From positions 62,001 to 126,000 of the forward strand of contig NZ_JOMI01000003.1 of the NCBI RefSeq assembly GCF_000711235.1: a stretch of DNA of 64,000 bases. The letters are read 5' to 3'. This DNA is from Prevotella sp. 10(H). Its GTDB lineage: Bacteria; Bacteroidota; Bacteroidia; Bacteroidales; Dysgonomonadaceae. This document shows, in pieces, positions 52,078 through 60,517 of the stretch. The notes beneath the pieces are model-generated. The model was not told the DNA's origin. It saw only the letters and a program-made list of their open reading frames with translations, and ran no database searches. Positions within the stretch are counted from its first letter, which is position 1. Each line of letters begins with the position of its first letter. The position numbers were made by a program, and so were the translations under genes.

Positions 52078-52600
52078 ATCTTCCTAAGCTTGCCATATTT
52101 ACCGAATCGAGAACGGTTGCCATTGTTCCCTTATGGAGATAATACCATACGGGATTTTTGCTTACAGGCTTGACGTTACCGTCCGGCTTATAGAATGTCC
52201 GCTCGATTTCGTTATCGCAAGTAAAGTATTGGCTTAAGTCAATTTCGTCTTCCCCTTTAGAGGCTACAATGAATGCACGGCCTCCGATAACGAAGTATCC
52301 GTAAGGCTTTTCACCGTTACTGAACATGTTGCACCACGAATTGTCTATAGCTGTCACGTCGAAGTGAAGTTGTCCGTCTTTCTTAAAGAAAGCAATCTTT
52401 GTGGCAGGCCAGAGAAAACCTTTATTCTTACGGAGTATCATGCCGTGAACGTCAGATGCAACGAATTCTACAACTTTGTCTGTTACTTCGATATAAGATA
52501 AGGTTACTTTGTCTTTTTCAATCTTGATACGTGGTGGTGAAGCTAAAATTGAAATGGAACCCGCAAAGATGAGGATGAACAGTAGTTTTGATTTTAACAT
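52076..52600 (-). CDS. Secreted protein of unknown function
   Basis: A protein of 174 residues when started at the ATG at 52600 (MLKSKLLFILIFAG). This gives a good signal peptide ending SILAS. The longer frame to 52633 would begin inside the promoter -7 element. The mature part alternates short strands (for example KVTLSYIEVTDKVVEFVASDVHG). I recognise no family. It is transcribed alone. Confidence 0.65.
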   Translation of the reverse strand: MLKSKLLFILIFAGSISILASPPRIKIEKDKVTLSYIEVTDKVVEFVASDVHGMILRKNKGFLWPATKIAFFKKDGQLHFDVTAIDNSWCNMFSNGEKPYGYFVIGGRAFIVASKGEDEIDLSQYFTCDNEIERTFYKPDGNVKPVSKNPVWYYLHKGTMATVLDSVNMASLGR

Positions 52601-52630
52601 AATATATATTGTCATTAGTTTAGTACAATA

Positions 52631-52638
52631 CAAAAATA
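52631..52638 (-). promoter_or_regulatory. -7 element upstream of the unknown secreted-protein gene
   Basis: TATTTTTG on the minus strand, 31 bases before the ATG at 52600. Confidence 0.5.
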
Positions 52639-52732
52639 AAAAAACTTTCTTCTCTAATCAAGTGATTTTAAGTTAATTCGCAATCAATAAGATATAATTA
52701 ATAATATATGGTTTTATTGGATTTACAAATTT

Positions 52733-53013
52733 TAACTGTATTTGGTTAAAAAGTAACAAAGGTAACTTTTTTGAGCTATTAGCTGATAGCTTTTAGCCAT
52801 TAGAATTTTAGTTCTTTTGTGTTCACATATATTAACTATATTTGGTTAAAAGGTAACAAAAGTAACGGATTTATAGTTGATAGCTTTTTGCTTTTAGCCG
52901 TTAGCTTTCAATTCAAAAAGTAACAAAAGTAACAATATTTAAATGATTACTCTGTAACTTGTAACTGTCCGCAGGGCGAAGTAACTCGTAACTAAAATAC
53001 TATTTCAAAGAAC
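52733..53013 (-). repeat. Mosaic heptad-repeat element (copy B, inverted)
   Basis: The reverse complement of the element at 33733-33983. It has the motif AACTATATTTGGTTAAAAGG (52834-52853) followed by TAACAAAAGTAAC; five nTAGCnn-type heptads (52873-52907); AAAAAGTAACAAAAGTAAC; and GTAACTT, GTAACTG, a 13-base core TCCGCAGGGCGAA, GTAACTC and GTAACTA (52954-52994), then ATTTCAAAGAAC. Unlike copy A, the first motif and a heptad block (AGCTATT, AGCTGAT, AGCTTTT, AGCCATT; 52774-52801) occur a second time upstream. The whole 52634-53136 gap has no gene. Confidence 0.85.
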
Positions 53014-53087
53014 TATCGGCTAATAACCAATTATATAGATAATTCTATAAGAGAAAAATTCCTCTGTTTTGAAGTTTATTAAATGAA

Positions 53088-53115
53088 AAAGAGCAGACCA
53101 TGAAGCCTGCTCTTT
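53088..53115 (-). terminator. Terminator of the nuo operon
   Basis: AAAGAGCAG (53088-53096) pairs with CTGCTCTTT (53107-53115). On the minus strand it is followed by TTTTTC, 21 bases after the nuoN stop. Confidence 0.82.
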
Positions 53116-53136
53116 ATTATATTATTTAATTCTTTC

Positions 53137-54522
53137 TTACAAAGATAATCCCATAATAACATCAGGGAAAATACCCAGTAACAAATTCAGGCATATAGCA
53201 ATAACCGCCACCGCTTTATATTCGAAAGGAACTCTCAGGCGTTCTGTCGTTTCCCCTTCCTTTGTTATCATTACGTTGGCAACACCCAGATAATATGATA
53301 CAGCTATCACGGAATTGATAACCCCGAATATAACTAGTACCAGATAGTTTGCTTCCAACATCTGTCCGAATACAAAGAACTTAGCAAAGAAACCTGCGAA
53401 AATAGGTATACCGCTCAACGAAAGGAAAGCACATATCATTATTGCAGTCAAAACAGGTTGCCGTTTAACAAGTCCGAAGAAGTTCGAAATATCTTCGTTG
53501 TCTTTTCCCCTGCATACACCCAGTATTACCGCAAATGCCGCTACTCCCGCCAGACTGTATGCTGCAGCGTAATACAATACTGTGTTTGCTGAGGTTGCAG
53601 TCGCCAGTAAAGTCATCATCATAAATCCGGCATGTGATATACCCGAATAGGCCATCATACGTTTAATATTTGTCTGCTTCATGGCAGTGATGTTACCTAC
53701 CGTGAGAGTAAGTATGGAGATCACTACAATGGCTATCTGATATGCCGGTGTTACTCCTACCGACAGGACATTTATCATTTTGAAGAGTGCGCCGATAGCT
53801 GCAACTTTAACGAGCGTACTCATTATCGCAGTCACCAGAGTAGGAGAGCCTTCGTATACATCAGGCGCCCAGAAGTGAAACGGAACAATAGATGCCTTAA
53901 ACATCATACCTACCGATATCATTACAAAGCCTATGGTAAACCATATAGGCATGGTAAGCAGCCTCGAATTCATTTCTACTTCTACAATATCGAAAGAGCC
54001 TGTTGCACCGTATATCAGAGCTATACCGAATAGTACAAAACTGGAAGCAAAAGCACCCATAATGAAATATTTCATTCCGGCCTCATTACTTTTCAGATTC
54101 TTAGGTTCGCTTGCAGCTAATACATACGCGGCGATGGACAGAACTTCGAGTCCGATAAAGAACATGGCAAAATTTCCGAAAGAAACCATTGCCACAGCTC
54201 CCGCCAGCATAAATATTTTTAGGGTTACATAATCGGCTATTTTTGTTATCTTTTCCTGATAAAATTTAGGACTCATCGCAAGAATGAGGATGGTGAGGAT
54301 TATAAACAGTATGGAAAATCCCTGCGAAAAGCCGGAAGCGATCACCATATTGTATTTATCCGTACCCAGAAAAGAATTCCCCAGATAAAATTCGGTCACC
54401 GTCATTCCTAGTACGGCTATCAGCCCGATGAGGGTGACAGGTATAAGGATTTTTCTTAAATTGAGAATCTCCAGTAACATGCAGATTATTCCTAATCCCG
54501 AGATGGCTATCAATGTACTCAT
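53137..54522 (-). CDS. nuoN: NADH-quinone oxidoreductase subunit N
   Basis: A 461-residue antiporter-like subunit of the complex I membrane arm, with about 14 membrane helices. The proton-channel Lys and Glu residues lie in VLSIAAYVLAASEP (Glu of helix 5), KASIVPFHFWAPDVYEGSP, and MKQTNIKRMMAYSGISHAGFM. The last gene of the operon. Confidence 0.95.
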   Translation of the reverse strand: MSTLIAISGLGIICMLLEILNLRKILIPVTLIGLIAVLGMTVTEFYLGNSFLGTDKYNMVIASGFSQGFSILFIILTILILAMSPKFYQEKITKIADYVTLKIFMLAGAVAMVSFGNFAMFFIGLEVLSIAAYVLAASEPKNLKSNEAGMKYFIMGAFASSFVLFGIALIYGATGSFDIVEVEMNSRLLTMPIWFTIGFVMISVGMMFKASIVPFHFWAPDVYEGSPTLVTAIMSTLVKVAAIGALFKMINVLSVGVTPAYQIAIVVISILTLTVGNITAMKQTNIKRMMAYSGISHAGFMMMTLLATATSANTVLYYAAAYSLAGVAAFAVILGVCRGKDNEDISNFFGLVKRQPVLTAIMICAFLSLSGIPIFAGFFAKFFVFGQMLEANYLVLVIFGVINSVIAVSYYLGVANVMITKEGETTERLRVPFEYKAVAVIAICLNLLLGIFPDVIMGLSL

Positions 54523-54541
54523 TATATATGACTAAATTTTA

Positions 54542-55972
54542 TCAGTTAATATAAATTATAATTTCCTCCAGACTTGTTCTTACCAGATCTGTAACCGGTT
54601 TTACATATACTCCGAAGAATATCAAAACGAAAACAAGAAGCGAGAATACGAATATTTCGGTCTTCGACAAATCATTGAACGGCGATTTGATAGGTTCTCC
54701 GAGCATAGTCTGCTGGAACATACGCAGCATAAACAGTGCGCTCAAAAATAGGGATGTACCTATTGCTATACCAAACCATGGGTTAACTTGGTAAAGACCG
54801 AACATAATGGTAAACTCACCGATGAAATTGAATGTCAGCGGTACGCCTATCGAAGATAGTATAGTGAGGAAGAATGCAACCGTAAACTTAGGCGTCTGCG
54901 ATGATATTCCTCCCAGTTTGCTTATCGAGAGTGTATTTGTCCGGTTCTGGATGATATCTACCGAGTAGAACAGTCCGACAATACCGAAGCCATGCGCCAG
55001 TATAAGTACTACTGCTCCCTGCAACCCGTCGTAAGTCAGTGCATAAGCACCAGCAGCAATAAATCCGACATGGGATAGCGATGCGTAAGCCATAAACCGT
55101 TTCAGGTCGTCCTGCCTCAGAGCCATTATCGCTCCGTAGATAACACCGATGATACACAGGATGACAATAACCGTCCTAAGTTCGTGTGCTGCATACGGAG
55201 TTGTCGGCAACTGCCAGCGGATAACGCTGTATGCCCCCATCTTCGACATCAACCCTGCCAGCAACATAGTACCTACAGCCGGAGCCTTCTGGTAAACATT
55301 TGCCTGCCATGTATGGAAAGGAAAAATCGGAATCTTTATCGCATAGGCAAGGAAGAAAGCAAGGAAAATCCATATCTGCTCCGTGTTGCTCAGATTAGCG
55401 CTATAGAATGCTTCCAGTTGGAAACTTCCTGTTTTTACATACATATAGATGATAGCTGCCAGCATAAACAGTGAACCTGCAAATGTAAACAGGAAGAATG
55501 TCATGGCAGCCTTGCGGCGTTTTGCCATTTCGCCATTACCCCATAGTACGATAATGAAGTAAATAGGTATAAGCGACATTTCCCAGAATACATAGTATAA
55601 AAGGGCATCACCGCTCAGGAATGCTCCCGTCATGGCAAAAGCCATAAACATAATCAGGCTGAATAAAAGCTTTTCGTTCTTAAATTCCCTATTATGCGCG
55701 GCAAGTATAATGATAGGTAATAAAATCGTCGTCAGCAGTATCATGGCTATTGCCAGCCCGTCTGCTTTGAGTGAGAATGAGATATTCGGATTCGTTATCC
55801 ATGCTGTGCTGTATTCTGTTCCGGCACCTCCGGTGTTGATACATAAGGCTACTGAAAATACTGCTGCAGCCACGCTGAACAATATAGCCACCTTAGAGGC
55901 AAATCTGTTTCCCGAAAAATAAGTGAGAATTGCACCTACTAATAATATGATTAATATAATAGCGATATTCAT
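54542..55972 (-). CDS. nuoM: NADH-quinone oxidoreductase subunit M
   Basis: A 476-residue antiporter-like subunit. The family segments are YYVFWEMSLIPIYFIIVLWG (helix 5 Glu), AYAIKIPIFPFHTWQANVYQKAP (channel Lys), and ALRQDDLKRFMAYASLSHVGF. It lies between nuoL and nuoN with gaps of 15 and 19 bases. Confidence 0.96.
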   Translation of the reverse strand: MNIAIILIILLVGAILTYFSGNRFASKVAILFSVAAAVFSVALCINTGGAGTEYSTAWITNPNISFSLKADGLAIAMILLTTILLPIIILAAHNREFKNEKLLFSLIMFMAFAMTGAFLSGDALLYYVFWEMSLIPIYFIIVLWGNGEMAKRRKAAMTFFLFTFAGSLFMLAAIIYMYVKTGSFQLEAFYSANLSNTEQIWIFLAFFLAYAIKIPIFPFHTWQANVYQKAPAVGTMLLAGLMSKMGAYSVIRWQLPTTPYAAHELRTVIVILCIIGVIYGAIMALRQDDLKRFMAYASLSHVGFIAAGAYALTYDGLQGAVVLILAHGFGIVGLFYSVDIIQNRTNTLSISKLGGISSQTPKFTVAFFLTILSSIGVPLTFNFIGEFTIMFGLYQVNPWFGIAIGTSLFLSALFMLRMFQQTMLGEPIKSPFNDLSKTEIFVFSLLVFVLIFFGVYVKPVTDLVRTSLEEIIIYIN

Positions 55973-55987
55973 ATCTAAGTCTAATTT

Positions 55988-57883
55988 TTATATAAGGAAT
56001 AAACAGATTATCAAAGCACTGAAACCCAACACAAAGAAAAACATATAAAAGCCGAGGCTTCCGTTCTGCAACCTTTTAAAGTATGGCGATGTGGCTTCCA
56101 CCATATCACCTCCGGCTTTAAAGAAGCCTTTAAGCCATTGCTCGAGATATTTGTTGAAGAATGATGCCAGCCCGTATATTGGTTTTACAAACAGTGCGTT
56201 GTATATTTCGTCGATATAATATTTCTTATATAATACTTTTCCGAATCCTGTGATTTTATCGTCTTCGGCAGGGACTTCCGATTTTTTAATGTATTTGAAA
56301 TAAGCTATTCCAAGGCCGATGAAAGCTATTAACGTGGATATGACCATTGTCGTAACCTGCATATCTACCGGTGGGTGCTCTGCTATTGCACTTGGCAGGA
56401 TAGGAGAGAGGAAGCCGTTCAGCCAGCTATGTACTCCTATAAAGGACGGCAGACTGATTACCCCGCCGAATACGGCAAGGAAGCCTAGTATAATCAACGG
56501 CATAGTCATTGTGCCCGGCGATTCGTGCAAATGATGTTCCTGTTCTTTTGTTCCCCTGAATTTCCCGAAAAATGTCAGGTACAATACTCTGAACATATAA
56601 AATGCTGTTAAGAGTGATGCTAAAGCACCAATAATCCATAGTATCTTGTTATGCTCGAATGCAGTCAGCATGATTTCATCTTTAGAGAAGAAACCTGCAA
56701 ATAGTGGTATTCCCGATATCGATAATGTGGAAACTAAGAATGTATAATATGTTTTCGGCATTGCTTTTTTCAATCCGCCCATCTTACGCATGTCCTGTTC
56801 GCCGCCCATGGCATGGATAACCGAACCCGAACCGAGGAACAGGCAGGCTTTGAAGAATGCATGTGTGATTACATGGAATACGGCAACATGATAAGCGCCG
56901 AGCCCGAGGGCAAGGAACATAAGTCCGAGTTGCGATACGGTAGAGTATGCCAGTACTTTCTTTATATCTGTCTGCGCTATTGCAATAGTGGCAGCGAATA
57001 ATGCTGTTACAGCACCTACAATAGCTATCAGCGTTTGTATACTAGGAGTCAAATCGAATAAGAAATTCAAACGCGTTACCATAAATACCCCAGCCGTTAC
57101 CATCGTTGCGGCATGTATCAAAGCCGATACGGGAGTCGGCCCCGCCATCGCGTCGGGAAGCCATGTATATAATGGTATCTGAGCACTTTTACCTGTAGCA
57201 CCGATAAAGAGCGCGAAGGTAGCAACGCCGAGCATAGTAGAAACTTCAGGATTTGAAGTGGTAGATACCGCAGTTTTCAATGTTTCATAGTCCACTGTTT
57301 TAAAGAGGTAGCCTAATGTGAAGATACCGACAAGGAAACCTAAGTCACCGATACGGTTCATAATGAATGCCTTCTTCGCAGCATTGTTATTTTCATGGTT
57401 TCTCGACCAGAATCCGATAAGCAGGTAAGAACATAATCCTACACCTTCCCAGCCGATAAACATAACCAGCAGGTTACTGCTTGCCACAAGCACCGACATA
57501 AAGAAGATAAAGAGATTCAAATAGGCAAAGAAGCGGTCGATATTGCGGTCATCGTGCATATAGCCCATCGAGTAGATATGAATCAACGCACCGATTCCCG
57601 TTACAAACAGCAGCCAGATAAGCGACAGCTGGTCGAGCGTGAATGCAAGTTCGGTCGTAAACTCTCCGAGTGCTATCCATTCGAAAAGGTCGACCTGGAT
57701 AACTTCACCTGTAGAAAGGATACGGATGAAAAATACGAGGGAGATAACAAAGCTAACGAGTACTGCCGAAGTGGCGATAACGCCGGGCATTGTCCTTCCC
57801 AAAAACCGTTTACCTACCAGCAAATTGATTAGGAAACCAACAAAAGGGCTAAGCAGAAGTATTAATACTAATAATGTGTCCAT
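55988..57883 (-). CDS. nuoL: NADH-quinone oxidoreductase subunit L
   Basis: A 631-residue subunit at the far end of the membrane arm, with some 16 helices and a long lateral helix near the C-terminus. The motifs are FIGWEGVGLCSYLLIGFW, SAQIPLYTWLPDAMAGPTPVSALIHAATMV (shortened: YTWLPDAMAGPTPVSALIH), and IAQTDIKKVLAYSTVSQLG. Proton transfer in this subunit is driven by quinone reduction in the distant peripheral arm. Confidence 0.97.
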   Translation of the reverse strand: MDTLLVLILLLSPFVGFLINLLVGKRFLGRTMPGVIATSAVLVSFVISLVFFIRILSTGEVIQVDLFEWIALGEFTTELAFTLDQLSLIWLLFVTGIGALIHIYSMGYMHDDRNIDRFFAYLNLFIFFMSVLVASSNLLVMFIGWEGVGLCSYLLIGFWSRNHENNNAAKKAFIMNRIGDLGFLVGIFTLGYLFKTVDYETLKTAVSTTSNPEVSTMLGVATFALFIGATGKSAQIPLYTWLPDAMAGPTPVSALIHAATMVTAGVFMVTRLNFLFDLTPSIQTLIAIVGAVTALFAATIAIAQTDIKKVLAYSTVSQLGLMFLALGLGAYHVAVFHVITHAFFKACLFLGSGSVIHAMGGEQDMRKMGGLKKAMPKTYYTFLVSTLSISGIPLFAGFFSKDEIMLTAFEHNKILWIIGALASLLTAFYMFRVLYLTFFGKFRGTKEQEHHLHESPGTMTMPLIILGFLAVFGGVISLPSFIGVHSWLNGFLSPILPSAIAEHPPVDMQVTTMVISTLIAFIGLGIAYFKYIKKSEVPAEDDKITGFGKVLYKKYYIDEIYNALFVKPIYGLASFFNKYLEQWLKGFFKAGGDMVEATSPYFKRLQNGSLGFYMFFFVLGFSALIICLFLI

Positions 57884-57889
57884 CCGTGT

Positions 57890-58213
57890 TTATCCTTTTA
57901 AGTTTTTCAGTTCATCAATATCGATAGTGCCTATATTCCTGTAAATGGCTACCATAATGGCAAGCCCCACAGCTACCTCGGCGGCGGCAACTGCCAGCGA
58001 GAAGATTACAAACACTTGTCCGCTGGTATCCTGATGATACACGGAAAATACAGCAAGCAGCATATTAGCAGCCGCAAGCATCAGTTCCACCGACATTAGC
58101 ATAACGATGGTACTGCGACGATACAATAAACCTATCGCTCCAACTGTAAACAGGAGGATGCAGAGGTAGATGTAATTGTCAATTCCTACTTGTTCTAATA
58201 TATTATTCAGCAT
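57890..58213 (-). CDS. nuoK: NADH-quinone oxidoreductase subunit K
   Basis: A 107-residue, three-helix subunit. The two conserved membrane Glu residues lie in MSVELMLAAANMLL (helix 2) and in AAAEVAVGLAIMV (helix 3). It starts 3 bases after the nuoJ stop. Confidence 0.96.
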   Translation of the reverse strand: MLNNILEQVGIDNYIYLCILLFTVGAIGLLYRRSTIVMLMSVELMLAAANMLLAVFSVYHQDTSGQVFVIFSLAVAAAEVAVGLAIMVAIYRNIGTIDIDELKNLKG

Positions 58214-58216
58214 AGC

Positions 58217-58720
58217 TTAAGCTTTTTTCTCTTTTTTTGATATCAATACAGCGCCTATCATAGCTGTAATCAGCAGTATGGAAGCAAACTCGAAAGGAAT
58301 AAGGTATTCGTCGAGCAGTGTCTGCCCGATGATGCTTACCGACTGATAGTCCAGTCCTTCGGCTTTGTAGTTTTCGATAACAGGAGTCGATTTCAACAGG
58401 GTAGCTAACAGTACTATTCCCATAAGGCATGCAGATACGGTTGCCGCCACACGGCTTAGCACTTTCTTTTTCGGTTCGTGCTGCTCACTGAGGTTCATCA
58501 ACATCAGGGTGAAAAGCAATAATACCATGATTGCCCCTGCATAAACGACTACATTCACCACTGCCAGAAACATTGCATTCAGCAGCAGGAAATGTCCCGA
58601 TATGGAAAAGAAACAGATAATCATATACACTGCACTATGTACCGGATTTTTCGACAAAACAGTCAGGATACCCGTACCGAGTGTAATAGCTGCCAGAATA
58701 TAAAAAATTACAGATACCAT
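58217..58720 (-). CDS. nuoJ: NADH-quinone oxidoreductase subunit J
   Basis: A 167-residue, five-helix subunit. VVNVVVYAGAIMVLLLFTLML contains the conserved Tyr and the pi-bulge helix of the E-channel. The C-terminus ends with basic residues (SKKEKKA). It is separated from nuoI by the second copy of the C/G-rich palindrome element. Confidence 0.95.
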   Translation of the reverse strand: MVSVIFYILAAITLGTGILTVLSKNPVHSAVYMIICFFSISGHFLLLNAMFLAVVNVVVYAGAIMVLLLFTLMLMNLSEQHEPKKKVLSRVAATVSACLMGIVLLATLLKSTPVIENYKAEGLDYQSVSIIGQTLLDEYLIPFEFASILLITAMIGAVLISKKEKKA

Positions 58721-58730
58721 AAATATTAGT

Positions 58731-58846
58731 TAAAGCCCCTCCCGGCCTCCCCTAGGGGAGGAGTGGTAAACCACCATAGAGAGTATTTATATTATTTTAT
58801 TTTATCATTATTTCATTCTAAGTCCCCCTTGGGGGATTTAGGGGGC
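58731..58846. repeat. Intergenic element with two C/G-rich palindromes (copy 2)
   Basis: Read on the minus strand from the nuoI stop: CCCCCTAAATCCCCCAAGGG, an AT-rich stretch of about 60 bases with an inverted repeat GTGGT/ACCAC (58761-58772), then CCTCCCCTAGGGGAGGCCGG and GAGGGGC just before nuoJ. The layout and end motifs match those of 28455-28556. Confidence 0.75.
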
Positions 58847-59383
58847 CTAATCGTACTTCCTTGCCTTTGCGTCCTCTACAGATATCACAAGCTTATCTTT
58901 ACCGTAGATGAAGTCCTTTCTTTCCAGTTTTGGTTTTACCAGCAACTTCGATTTCGTAAGGAAAATCGCTTCTTTCGGACAAGCATCTTCACACAGCCCG
59001 CAGAATATACAGCGCAACATATTTATTTCATACGTAGATGCATATTTTTCTTCACGGTACAGGTGTTCTTCACCTTTCTTACGTTCTGCCGCTACCATGG
59101 TGATAGCTTCCGCAGGACAGGCCAGTGCGCATAATCCGCATGCCGTGCAACGTTCGCGTCCCTGATCGTCGCGCATCAGTACATGCTGACCACGGTATAC
59201 AGGACTGAATTCACGTTTTTGTTCAGGATACTGGATTGTGTTTTTCTTAGTAAAGAAATGCTTGATCGTAATCCATAATCCTTTTACAATGGAAGGTAGA
59301 TAAATGCTTTCGGTGAAAGTCATCTTCTTGTCGACAACTTCCGTCTTTCTACCCGATAGTGATATATCTTTTATTGATGACAT
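58847..59383 (-). CDS. nuoI: NADH-quinone oxidoreductase subunit I
   Basis: A 178-residue subunit of the peripheral arm carrying clusters N6a and N6b. The two 4Fe-4S motifs are CTACGLCALACPAEAI and CIFCGLCEDACPKEAI. It follows nuoH by 9 bases. Confidence 0.97.
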   Translation of the reverse strand: MSSIKDISLSGRKTEVVDKKMTFTESIYLPSIVKGLWITIKHFFTKKNTIQYPEQKREFSPVYRGQHVLMRDDQGRERCTACGLCALACPAEAITMVAAERKKGEEHLYREEKYASTYEINMLRCIFCGLCEDACPKEAIFLTKSKLLVKPKLERKDFIYGKDKLVISVEDAKARKYD

Positions 59384-59392
59384 CTTAATTCT

Positions 59393-60442
59393 TTATAACG
59401 ATTTTACAATCAGCATAACTATCCCGACAATAAATATATTAGCTATTGCCAGCGGGAATAACATCTTCCATCCCAGTTTCATCAGTTGGTCGTAACGGAA
59501 TCTCGGTATTGTCCAGCGCACCCACATATAGAAGAATATGAAGAAGAGCGTTTTAGCCATCAGGGCTAATACTCCAAGGATATTTGCTATATTAATGCCC
59601 CAATTCTCTCTTGCCCAGTCTATTCCCGGATAATTATATCCTCCGAAGAAAAGGACAGATATAAATGCCGAAGAAAAGAACATACTTGCATATTCGGAGA
59701 ACATGAAGAATCCCATTCCCAGTGATGAATATTCTGTATGGTGACCGTTTACCAGCTCCGATTCACACTCGGCTAAGTCGAACGGTGTGCGGTTACATTC
59801 TGCAAAAGAGCATACAAGGAAGATAATAAAAGTAAGAGGCTGATAGATAATGTTCCATTGCATGCCGTTCCATCCGCCTTGTTGCTGTGAAATTTCCACA
59901 AGGCTCAACGAACCTGTCATCATCACCAATGCAATAATAGACAATCCCATTGCTATTTCGTATGAAATCATTTGCGCCCCTGCACGGATACTACCCATCA
60001 GTGAGTATTTGTTGTTTGAAGCCCAGCCTCCGATTACCACACCGTAAACGCTGGTTGATAATACGGCTACAATGTAAAGTACAGCTACATTCACATCGCC
60101 GATGTAACCCATGACTTCGCCGTATCCCGGTATTTCAAATTTTTCAGCCCATGGAATTACAGCTACTCCCAACAAGGATACTGCCATTGCAATAGCCGGA
60201 GCCGTAACAAATAGTATCTTGTTCGGGGTATTCGGCATAAATTCTTCTTTCGAGAATAATTTCGCCCCGTCACAAATCGGCTGAAGCAACCCGAACGGTC
60301 CTGCACGGTTAGGCCCGTAACGGTCTTGTAGGAATCCGGCTACTTTACGTTCTGCATATGTCGAGTACAATGCAACCAACATTGTAACTGCGAATACCAG
60401 AACAATAAAAATCAACTTTTCTAAAATAAATGCAACTTCCAT
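59393..60442 (-). CDS. nuoH: NADH-quinone oxidoreductase subunit H
   Basis: A 349-residue membrane subunit that forms part of the quinone chamber. The conserved segments are LYSTYAERKVAGFLQDRYGP, GPFGLLQPICDGAKLFSKE, and ECNRTPFDLAECESELVNGH, with the Glu residues of the quinone path. It has eight or nine helices. Confidence 0.97.
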   Translation of the reverse strand: MEVAFILEKLIFIVLVFAVTMLVALYSTYAERKVAGFLQDRYGPNRAGPFGLLQPICDGAKLFSKEEFMPNTPNKILFVTAPAIAMAVSLLGVAVIPWAEKFEIPGYGEVMGYIGDVNVAVLYIVAVLSTSVYGVVIGGWASNNKYSLMGSIRAGAQMISYEIAMGLSIIALVMMTGSLSLVEISQQQGGWNGMQWNIIYQPLTFIIFLVCSFAECNRTPFDLAECESELVNGHHTEYSSLGMGFFMFSEYASMFFSSAFISVLFFGGYNYPGIDWARENWGINIANILGVLALMAKTLFFIFFYMWVRWTIPRFRYDQLMKLGWKMLFPLAIANIFIVGIVMLIVKSL

Positions 60443-60451
60443 ATTTCTCTA

Positions 60452-60517
60452 GTTACGAGTTACGAGTTACAGGTTACGAGTCTGAACTTCTTGTCACTCG
60501 TAACTTGTAACTTGTAA
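60452..60517. repeat. Inverted pair of GTTACnn heptad tracts between nuoG and nuoH
   Basis: GTTACGA, GTTACGA, GTTACAG, GTTACGA (60452-60479) face the complementary tract, which on the minus strand reads TTACAAG, TTACAAG, TTACGAG, TGACAAG (60517 to 60490). The arms can pair as an imperfect stem. The second tract begins at the base next to the nuoG stop codon. Confidence 0.88.
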
